Origin: Candidatus Gallibacteroides avistercoris
Lineage (GTDB): Bacteria > Bacteroidota > Bacteroidia > Bacteroidales > CHK158-818
Direction of reading: 5' to 3'
Assembly: GCA_018714665.1 (NCBI GenBank)
Contig: DVNA01000145.1
Location: 1-6,234 of the forward strand
DNA: 6,234 nt
The translations under genes were made by a program, and so were the position numbers. The notes beneath the pieces were generated by a model. It ran no database searches. It saw nothing but the letters and a program-made list of their open reading frames with translations, and was not told where the DNA came from. Within the stretch, counting starts at the first letter, position 1. Every line of letters starts with the position of its first letter. Positions 1-5,033 of this stretch are shown one piece after another.

Positions 1-754
1 CTCCGGCAATCTCGAATGCCAAATGGGAAAACCAACTGTCGGAAGCAGCCCCGTGCCAATGTTTTACTCCGGCCGGAATATGAATGACCGTACCGGGCAA
101 TATCTCCCGGGCAGGCTTGCCCTCCTCCTGATACCAGCCTCGACCGGCCACACCGATAAGCATCTGCCCTCCTCCTTGGGTTGCCTGGTGGATGTGCCAG
201 TTGTTGCGACAACGAGGCTCGAACGTTACGTTGAAGATATGCACCTGCTCATTTGAAATCGGAGCGAGATAACTCTGCCCGGTGAAATACTTGGCGTATG
301 CCGTATTCGGCTCACCGATTGGGAAAATCATCTCACGTTGAAAAGCGGCTTTGGCATCTTCGCCTGCCGTATCTTCGGCCCACACACCTTTGGCGAGATT
401 GAATGCCGCCCATGCCTTGGGCCATCCGGCATAAAATCCGATGTGGGTAATGATCTCGGCAATTTCGGTACGGGTGATGCCATTTTTCTTGGCCGATTGA
501 AGGTGAAACACAAGCGAATTATCGGTAATTCCCTGGCTGATGAGCGAGGTAACCGTTACCAGGCTGCGGTCGCGCAAGCCGAGTTTGTCGGTACGGCTCC
601 ATACTTGCCCGAACAGTACATCGTCGTTGAGTTCTGCAAATTTCGGGGCGAACGTGCCCAATTGGTCGCGTCCTGCCGTCTGTACGATTTTTTCCTGTGC
701 CATAACATGAAATGTCAAAAGGGTTAATAGTGAAATTAAAATAATTCTGTTCAT
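1..754 (-). CDS. Exported carboxymuconolactone decarboxylase/cupin fusion protein (3' end cut by window)
   Basis: The reading frame starts at the ATG at 754 and stays open to the window edge, giving 251 residues without a stop. Residues 1-19 form a Sec signal peptide (charged N-terminus, hydrophobic LISLLTLLTF, probable cleavage VMA|QE), so the protein is probably periplasmic. Residues about 35-125 match the carboxymuconolactone decarboxylase (CMD/AhpD-like) fold, with LRDRSLVTVTSLI, FHLQSAKKNGITRTEIAEII and HIGFYAGWPKAW. The AhpD CxxC pair is absent, so AhpD-type peroxidase chemistry is not expected. Residues about 170-250 are a cupin: HIH at 187-189, GGGQ at 194-197 in place of the usual Glu ligand, then G221...PAGVKH at 227-232 as the second cupin motif. 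Family members with this layout are only slightly longer, so few residues should be missing. It follows the flavin reductase gene after 6 nt and is the last operon gene visible. Family assignment is firm; the substrate is unknown. Confidence 0.9.
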   Translation of the reverse strand, partial: MNRIILISLLTLLTFHVMAQEKIVQTAGRDQLGTFAPKFAELNDDVLFGQVWSRTDKLGLRDRSLVTVTSLISQGITDNSLVFHLQSAKKNGITRTEIAEIITHIGFYAGWPKAWAAFNLAKGVWAEDTAGEDAKAAFQREMIFPIGEPNTAYAKYFTGQSYLAPISNEQVHIFNVTFEPRCRNNWHIHQATQGGGQMLIGVAGRGWYQEEGKPAREILPGTVIHIPAGVKHWHGAASDSWFSHLAFEIAG

Positions 755-760
755 GGTTCT

Positions 761-1759
761 TTATTGAATGAAGTTATTGATTCTGTTCGACGGGTTGAGC
801 GGCAACTGATCGGACAAGACCAACGATTTCACCATGTGCAGGGTACCTTGTTTGTATCGCTGGAAATGCTCCGAAGCAATATGTTTTTCGTATGCCTCCT
901 GGCTCGCATAGGTTTCGAGGATGGTGATGCGACAGGGATTCTCCTTTTCGCTAACGGCATACATCGTCAATACGCCCGGTTCGGTACGCAGGGATACCTC
1001 GCCCACCTGGGTCGCATAAGTCATATACTCGTCGAGATATTGGGGATAAACCTCGATTTTCGACAGGCGTACGATACCGTCGTCTGCCATGGGTTCCTTG
1101 GCACACATCCCCGGCTCTTCGTCGAGTTTCAAACATCGCCCGATCACCTCTCCGGTAGCGATATAAGAATAGGAGGGAAACTCAAACAGGACGGGTTTCA
1201 ACCGAGTATAGTCGAGCCGGCCGTTGCTGCCGATCACATCGGGGGCTGCATAGGTATTGACCACGGAACAGATGAAATTATCGAAACCATCCGTTTCATA
1301 AATATCCTCCACATCGCACTCCATCGTCAGCGGAGAAGAATCGATTACGGGCGAACCGTTTTCTCCCCAATGGAAATCGAATACAGCCGACTTGTCGACC
1401 GACGCTCCGCTGACACTCCCCACATAATCGGCCCTCGGCAACATCTCCCGGCTGACGAGGTTGATGGACAGTTTCTTCGACTTCCTTATCCCCTGATTGG
1501 TATAATGGCTTTTGTTCATGCTCACAAGTATCCGGTCATGGCCTATGATGCCCGTATGCCCCACTACAAGCCAATTTACTTTTCCTTCGACCTCTGCCCC
1601 GACAACCGTCAAAGGTTTCGGGTAGAGTGCAAGCAGGCTTCCGATATTCTTTTTCTCCATTTCCGTCGTATTTTGTCGGTCTGAATCTTCTTTGTTCTCC
1701 GTTACGCCGCACGAAAGCAGAACGGACAAGGCAAGAGCATAGACAGTCGATTTTATCAT
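761..1759 (-). CDS. Lipoprotein flavin reductase-like (flavoredoxin) domain fused to C-terminal ABM domain
   Basis: The chosen ATG at 1759 gives 332 residues. It lies 13 nt after the preceding stop, has an AGGA-like site just upstream, and begins a lipoprotein signal with lipobox LLSC (Cys17). A GTG at 1807 in the same frame lies inside the previous gene and would spoil the signal peptide. Residues about 38-210 resemble flavoredoxin/flavin reductase-like FMN-binding split-barrel proteins (LYPKPLTVVG, VNWLVVGHTGIIGHD, SINLVSREML, YVGSVSGASVDKS). Residues about 228-318 resemble the antibiotic biosynthesis monooxygenase (ABM) or YgiN quinol monooxygenase fold (VRLSKIEVYPQYLDEYM, EPGVLTMYAV, ILETYASQEAYEKHIASEHFQRY). 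The inferred role is an envelope-anchored FMN protein acting on a quinone-like or electrophilic compound. Cytosolic flavoredoxins typically begin near the equivalent of Met34, so a shorter cytosolic product is a less likely alternative. Confidence 0.87.
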   Translation of the reverse strand: MIKSTVYALALSVLLSCGVTENKEDSDRQNTTEMEKKNIGSLLALYPKPLTVVGAEVEGKVNWLVVGHTGIIGHDRILVSMNKSHYTNQGIRKSKKLSINLVSREMLPRADYVGSVSGASVDKSAVFDFHWGENGSPVIDSSPLTMECDVEDIYETDGFDNFICSVVNTYAAPDVIGSNGRLDYTRLKPVLFEFPSYSYIATGEVIGRCLKLDEEPGMCAKEPMADDGIVRLSKIEVYPQYLDEYMTYATQVGEVSLRTEPGVLTMYAVSEKENPCRITILETYASQEAYEKHIASEHFQRYKQGTLHMVKSLVLSDQLPLNPSNRINNFIQ

Positions 1760-1772
1760 ACCGTCCTGTTTT

Positions 1773-2333
1773 TCAGATACTCTTGATAAACTTTGCCGGG
1801 ACACCACCCACGACGGTATTCGCCGCTACGTCTTTCGTTACGACTGCCCCTGCCGCCACAACGGCATTATCACCTATGGTAACCCCTTGCAGGATGGTAG
1901 CGTTTGAACCTATCCAGACGTTCCTGCCCAGTACGATAGGAGCGGGATAGGTGTGGCTACGGGCCTCGGGACGGAGGCCGTGATTGAGCGTGGCGAATAC
2001 CACATTATGCCCGATCTGGCACCCGTCGCCTATCGACACGCCTCCATGATCCTGAAAATGACAACAGGCGTTGATAAATACATGCTCGCCAACCGTGATG
2101 TTTTTACCGAAATCAGCATAGAACGGAGGAAAGACCCGCAGCGATTGCGGCACTTGATAACCGAACAACTCGGAAAGCAGGCCGCGCACCTCGTCGGGTG
2201 TATGGTAGGCCGTATTCAACCGGAAGGTAATACGACGGGCCTCGTTACTCATATCGTCCATAAAACGGTGTATCTCTTCCGTATCGAGCGCTTTACGCGT
2301 TTTTACATACTCTTTGAAATCTTCGATATTCAT
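1773..2333 (-). CDS. Sugar O-acetyltransferase, hexapeptide-repeat family (maltose/galactoside acetyltransferase-like)
   Basis: This 186-residue protein has the full length and layout of the LacA/Maa/NodL acetyltransferases. These trimeric left-handed beta-helix enzymes move acetyl from acetyl-CoA to a sugar or similar hydroxyl. Residues 1-60 are the helical N-terminal cap with the characteristic LNTAYHTPDEVRGLLSELFG. Residues 70-182 are hexapeptide turns (ITVGEHVFINA, VSIGDGCQIGHNV, IVLGRNVWIGSNATILQGVTIG, AVVAAGAVVTKDV). The catalytic histidine is probably His118 in TLNHGL, and the family signature VVGGVPAKFI ends the helix. No signal peptide is visible, so it should be cytoplasmic, which sets it apart from the exported redox proteins on either side. 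The start is 4 nt after the flavodoxin stop and the stop is 13 nt before the next ATG. The acceptor cannot be told from sequence. Confidence 0.93.
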   Translation of the reverse strand: MNIEDFKEYVKTRKALDTEEIHRFMDDMSNEARRITFRLNTAYHTPDEVRGLLSELFGYQVPQSLRVFPPFYADFGKNITVGEHVFINACCHFQDHGGVSIGDGCQIGHNVVFATLNHGLRPEARSHTYPAPIVLGRNVWIGSNATILQGVTIGDNAVVAAGAVVTKDVAANTVVGGVPAKFIKSI

Positions 2334-2337
2334 GTTG

Positions 2338-3372
2338 TTACTGTTTTTTTATTTTTACTCGTATATCTTCTCTGACATTCAACGCCTCAATCCCATTTCC
2401 ATCGATACGGCCTATCTTTATCAACTCTTTGCTGTAAGGCCAGCTCTTGCAGAAAATAGCCACGTTACCCCACGGTGCATAAATCGTGATGTCGCCGGGC
2501 GCAGGGGCACAACCGCGCGTTACCCCTTCGACAGAGAATGCCGGCGAGGGATAGAAGATTTTCTCGGTCGTGTTGTTGTAATCCTCCAACGTAACCTCCA
2601 ACGGCAAACGGGAAAGGAAATCTCTGCCTGCGGCATTCTCCTCGATGGTGGCCGTAATTGTACGGTCGCCGGCGGTGATGTCTATTTTCATGGAAGTGGT
2701 CTCCGGAGTCCCCGGTTCTTCCCGGCCTGCACCGATGCTTTCGAGCCATGCCCAAACGCGGCTCTCCATTTGCGAAAGGCTCGAAGAGGTCAATAACAGA
2801 GGCTGGCTGATCAGCGTCGCATCGGGACAAAGCGCACGGGCTTCGTCAACCGACGTAGATATCCCGCTGCTGCCACTGGTAGCAAACAGGGCAACCCGCT
2901 TGCCGGCAAGTTTTGCCGCATGTGCGTGCAGGAAAGAGTGCATGGGTGTTGCCATACTGCCGTACCAAATCGGATAACCGACAAAGATAACGTCGTAATC
3001 ATCGAAACTTTCTACCGATGTTTTGACGGGCGGATAATCGCCTCGACGGATGGCCTCCAATTCTGCCTGTGCACGCTCCAACATGGCGTTGTAGTTATCC
3101 TCATAAGGCGTTTCGGGCTCGACTTCCAATATGTCGCCATCGAGCGTTTTCTGAATAAGTTGTGCGACACGCTCCGTATTACTCGTCCGCGAAACGTACA
3201 ACACCAGATAACGGCCACCCCGATCGGATACAGATGTATCGGAGTTATCATCGTCCGGCTGTTGGGGCGTTTCCATCGGATTCGGAATGGGCGGAACATC
3301 TTCGCTATCTCCGCAAGCTGCTATCGAAAAGCAGGCAAACAATAAAAACGGAATCAACATGAACCTTTTCAT
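2338..3372 (-). CDS. Lipoprotein flavodoxin with C-terminal cyclophilin-like domain
   Basis: The 344-residue product starts with a lipoprotein signal ending in lipobox IAAC (Cys20), then an acidic, proline-rich spacer (about 21-52) that would tether the folded part to the membrane. Residues about 53-215 are a flavodoxin: first strand YLVLYVS, phosphate-binding loop SRTSNT (61-66), FMN-stacking loop GYPIWYG (132-138) and SGSSG (166-170). Residues about 227-344 match the small cyclophilin-like fold (KIDITAGDRTITATIEEN, RLPLEVTLEDYNNTTEK, GDITIYAPWGNVAIFCK, IGRIDG), known as a stand-alone domain and as a C-terminal partner of flavodoxins. The inferred role is FMN-based electron transfer or substrate reduction at the envelope. 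The ATG overlaps the stop of the upstream 58-codon gene in an ATGA, indicating translational coupling. Domain calls are firm, the partner is unknown. Confidence 0.93.
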   Translation of the reverse strand: MKRFMLIPFLLFACFSIAACGDSEDVPPIPNPMETPQQPDDDNSDTSVSDRGGRYLVLYVSRTSNTERVAQLIQKTLDGDILEVEPETPYEDNYNAMLERAQAELEAIRRGDYPPVKTSVESFDDYDVIFVGYPIWYGSMATPMHSFLHAHAAKLAGKRVALFATSGSSGISTSVDEARALCPDATLISQPLLLTSSSLSQMESRVWAWLESIGAGREEPGTPETTSMKIDITAGDRTITATIEENAAGRDFLSRLPLEVTLEDYNNTTEKIFYPSPAFSVEGVTRGCAPAPGDITIYAPWGNVAIFCKSWPYSKELIKIGRIDGNGIEALNVREDIRVKIKKQ

Positions 3373-3545
3373 AATTTTCTATTTTTACATTCGATGTGAT
3401 ATAAACGTTCGACCTCTGCCGGAGCGTGCAGGTCAAGAATCGTACTGTACCCGGTATCCACGTCCGGCAAGGATACACCTGTCCATGTACCAACAACCGA
3501 AACCGAGGCAAACGATGCTGTTTTCAAAAAATCTCTTCTATCCAT
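3369..3545 (-). CDS. 58-residue protein with twin-arginine (Tat) signal sequence
   Basis: The frame runs from ATG 3545 to a TGA at 3371-3369 and encodes 58 residues. The N-terminus MDRRDFLKTASFASVSVVG has the Tat motif (RRDFLK, fitting S/T-R-R-x-F-L-K except that the first position is Asp) followed by a mild hydrophobic stretch to about residue 26. The remaining 32 or so residues (PDVDTGYSTILDLHA, then EVERLYHIECKNRKL) are polar, contain one cysteine and match no domain I recognise. It starts 12 nt after the upstream stop and its TGA overlaps the flavodoxin ATG. The conserved spacing and coupling argue that it is translated. It may be a genuine microprotein, a translational leader for the flavodoxin, or the remnant of a longer Tat-exported oxidoreductase that lost its body by deletion. 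The coding call is fairly good, the function is open. Confidence 0.65.
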   Translation of the reverse strand: MDRRDFLKTASFASVSVVGTWTGVSLPDVDTGYSTILDLHAPAEVERLYHIECKNRKL

Positions 3546-3557
3546 AATCGTATATTA

Positions 3558-3773
3558 TTACCGATGATAACGAGCCATCATATCCCGCAGAATTGCCATT
3601 TCATTCTCTTCCAACCGGAACGTCCCGGATTCCATTTCGGGTACAGAATCGTTTTGTTCCAGAAAACGTTGTAAGATTTCCCGGGATGTAGTACGATAAC
3701 GATCGGCCAGGAAATTTACGATTTCATCGTTATAAATCTCTTCGAGAACATCTGTTCGTCGATTCATCATCAT
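3558..3773 (-). CDS. Small protein of unknown function, first gene of the operon
   Basis: I do not recognise a named family. With ATG 3773 the product has 71 residues. Two further ATGs follow directly (3770, 3767) and any of the three could be used. An in-frame TTG at 3797 would extend it by eight codons, but that codon lies inside the promoter -7 box (3795-3802), so it should not be in the mRNA. The protein is charged and predicted mostly helical (DVLEEIYNDEIVNFLADRYR, then EILQRFLEQN), ending in FRLEENEMAILRDMMARYH. It has no signal peptide, cysteine or membrane segment, so it should be cytoplasmic. The first half could be a small helical bundle resembling a DNA- or protein-binding module, but that is a guess. 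The stop is 12 nt before the Tat-signal gene, so it leads the redox operon. Confidence 0.7.
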   Translation of the reverse strand: MMMNRRTDVLEEIYNDEIVNFLADRYRTTSREILQRFLEQNDSVPEMESGTFRLEENEMAILRDMMARYHR

Positions 3774-3794
3774 TCTTGGATATTTTTCATGATA

Positions 3795-3802
3795 CAAAGT
3801 TA
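3795..3802 (-). promoter_or_regulatory. -7 box of the leftward operon promoter
   Basis: On the minus strand this reads TAACTTTG, a perfect match to the Bacteroidota primary sigma factor -7 consensus TAnnTTTG. Transcription would begin near 3788, leaving a leader of about 15 nt before ATG 3773. No TTTG is visible about 20 bp upstream, where the -33 element should be. That is common at activator-dependent promoters and fits control by the adjacent AraC-type protein. Confidence 0.6.
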
Positions 3803-3844
3803 TGGAGCTCTGATGAAAGGGATGTATCGATAAACGGGATGGTT

Positions 3845-3866
3845 GTATTCTTTTTACTGATTTTCA
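3845..3866 (+). repeat. Direct repeat copy A, candidate regulator operator
   Basis: This 22-bp stretch (core TTACTGATT at 3854-3862) matches positions 3900-3921 at 19 of 22 bases in the same orientation, with an offset of 55 bp, about five helical turns. It lies about 57-78 bp upstream of the predicted leftward start and about 48-69 bp upstream of the predicted rightward start. That is a suitable place for an AraC-family activator site serving either promoter. Assignment as an operator is inference. Confidence 0.5.
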
Positions 3867-3899
3867 TGTGGCTCCATGCGGTAATTTAATAAGAAAAGA

Positions 3900-3921
3900 G
3901 TATTTTTGTTACTGATTATCA
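3900..3921 (+). repeat. Direct repeat copy B, overlapping the rightward promoter
   Basis: This second copy of the 22-bp repeat (core TTACTGATT at 3909-3917) contains the whole -7 box at 3901-3908 and reaches past the expected transcription start. The three differences from copy A are at 3905, 3908 and 3918. Binding here would block the rightward promoter, so the copy fits an autoregulatory site. Partial duplication of a promoter is the alternative reading. Confidence 0.5.
3901..3908 (+). promoter_or_regulatory. -7 box of the rightward AraC-family gene promoter
   Basis: TATTTTTG is a perfect match to TAnnTTTG. Transcription would start near 3914, giving a leader of about 23 nt before ATG 3937. 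No TTTG is seen in the -33 region near 3877-3882. The box lies inside direct repeat copy B. Confidence 0.55.
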
Positions 3922-3936
3922 AATATCCCGAAATCT

Positions 3937-4839
3937 ATGAGCAGGATACTGCAAGTGAAAAACGTAAGCGATTACAGCCGCTATGTAGGGGCTGCCGACC
4001 ATCATCCGCAGGTCTGTGTCATTGATTTTGCCAAAATATCGCCCGTACGCCACAGCCTGAACAATTACAGCGTTTATGGTATTTTCTTTCATGATGAGGC
4101 TGATATAGACTTGGAATATGGCTGTGGGAAATACGACTATAAGAAAGGGACGGTTATCTGTGTAGCCCCTGGTCAGGTGGGAGGCAAAGAGGACAACGGC
4201 GAATGGATAAATCTGACGGGATGGGCCTTGCTTTTTCATCCCGACTTGTTACATGGTACACCGCTGGAAAGAAAAATCAAAGCATATTCGTTTTTCGATT
4301 ACCGAATCAACGAAGCATTACACATGACCGACGAGGAACACGATGTGCTTGTTTCGCTGATGCGGCAAATCCAAACCGAAATTGAACGGAAGCATGATAC
4401 CGTGCAAAATGCCATCCTCGTAAACTACATCGAGTTGGTCCTGAATTTTTGCCAACGCTTCTATAACCGGCAGTTTCTGACCCGAAAGCTGGAAAATACT
4501 GACATGCTGATAAAATTCGAGGCTTTGCTACGGAGCTATTTCGACGAAAACCGGCAACTATCGCTCGGCCTGCCTACCGTCCAATATTGTGCAGATAAAC
4601 TGTGTATGTCTGCCAACTATTTCGGAGACATGATCAAAAAAACAACCGGCAATACAGCCAGTAACCATATCCGCCAATACATTATCCAACGGGCCAAAAA
4701 CGAGCTTGCCACAGGTGCAAGTATTGCACAGGCAGCTTATGGCCTCGGCTTCGAGTATCCACAACACCTCAGCAGGATGTTCAAAACGCAAACGGGGATG
4801 ACTCCCTCTGAATATTGCCAGAATCTCCGAAAACGATAA
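3937..4839 (+). CDS. AraC-family transcriptional regulator, probable controller of the divergent redox operon
   Basis: The 300-residue protein has the usual length of Bacteroidota AraC/XylS-type regulators. Residues about 1-180 form the N-terminal sensor region of cupin-like type (YSVYGIFFHDEADIDLEYG, GTVICVAPGQVG, GWALLFHPDLLHGTPL, then the helical INEALHMTDEEHDVLVSLM). Residues about 195-300 are the DNA-binding domain. Its first helix-turn-helix is near 214-240 (VQYCADKLCMSANYFGDMIK), and the second is near 262-292 (SIAQAAYGLGFEYPQHLSRM then FKTQTGMTPSEYC), with the family signature GFEYPQHLSRMFK. Seven cysteines (27, 63, 75, 172, 218, 223, 294) are present, two of them flanking the first recognition helix, so thiol-based sensing is possible but unproven. 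It is divergent from the redox operon over 163 bp containing the direct repeats, the classic position for the local regulator. Confidence 0.93.
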   Translation: MSRILQVKNVSDYSRYVGAADHHPQVCVIDFAKISPVRHSLNNYSVYGIFFHDEADIDLEYGCGKYDYKKGTVICVAPGQVGGKEDNGEWINLTGWALLFHPDLLHGTPLERKIKAYSFFDYRINEALHMTDEEHDVLVSLMRQIQTEIERKHDTVQNAILVNYIELVLNFCQRFYNRQFLTRKLENTDMLIKFEALLRSYFDENRQLSLGLPTVQYCADKLCMSANYFGDMIKKTTGNTASNHIRQYIIQRAKNELATGASIAQAAYGLGFEYPQHLSRMFKTQTGMTPSEYCQNLRKR

Positions 4840-4878
4840 TCGCATGTAACAAATCCGTGGCTTCCGGTATGGAAACCC

Positions 4879-4912
4879 CAAAAACCGATTGTCCAACATG
4901 AAAATAATCGGT
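4879..4912 (-). terminator. Weak intrinsic-terminator candidate downstream of the leftward AraC-family gene
   Basis: On the minus strand ACCGATT (4912-4906) pairs perfectly with AATCGGT (4890-4884) around a 15-nt loop and is followed by TTTT then GGGG. It lies about 120 nt past the stop at 5034. The stem is only 7 bp, the loop is long and the U tract short, so the call is tentative. On the plus strand there is no U tract. Confidence 0.25.
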
Positions 4913-4962
4913 ACAAGCACCTAATCACCTAAAACAATCCTCGGTCATCATTTCCGACTATT

Positions 4963-4980
4963 TTGTCAAAGACCTGACAA
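4963..4980. repeat. Short perfect inverted repeat between convergent genes
   Basis: TTGTCA (4963-4968) and TGACAA (4975-4980) are perfectly complementary around the 6-nt spacer AAGACC. Neither strand has a T tract after the stem, so it is not a typical intrinsic terminator. It could be a weak RNA hairpin at the 3' end of either convergent transcript, or a chance palindrome. Confidence 0.3.
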
Positions 4981-5033
4981 CGGGTAAGCCAGTCCGCGCA
5001 ATAACCGTTCGACACCGGAATAAGGAAACTACA

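Noticed and set aside
764..1684. Long plus-strand open frame of about 306 codons opposite the flavin reductase gene
   Set aside because: It is the mirror of a gene with clear family motifs on the minus strand. Its translation shows no recognisable domain and nothing precedes it as a promoter or operon partner.
1760..1807. Upstream GTG start for the flavin reductase gene
   Set aside because: It would lie within the acetyltransferase gene and place 16 polar residues before an otherwise perfect lipoprotein signal. The ATG at 1759 is better.
3774..3797. TTG start for the first operon gene
   Set aside because: The codon falls inside the TAACTTTG promoter box, so it should not be transcribed from that promoter.
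3819..3841. GGGATG occurring twice, 17 bp apart
   Set aside because: Six-base repeats are expected by chance in a region of this size. The 22-bp direct repeat is far stronger.
3803..3877. Inverted pair ATGGAGC / GCTCCAT at the two ends of the divergent region
   Set aside because: The arms are only 7 bp and 60 bp apart with no relation to the promoters, so chance is a sufficient explanation.
4862..4877. Imperfect hairpin GGCTTCC / GGAAACC just after the rightward AraC-type gene
   Set aside because: The stem has a mismatch and no T tract follows on the plus strand, so it does not qualify as an intrinsic terminator.
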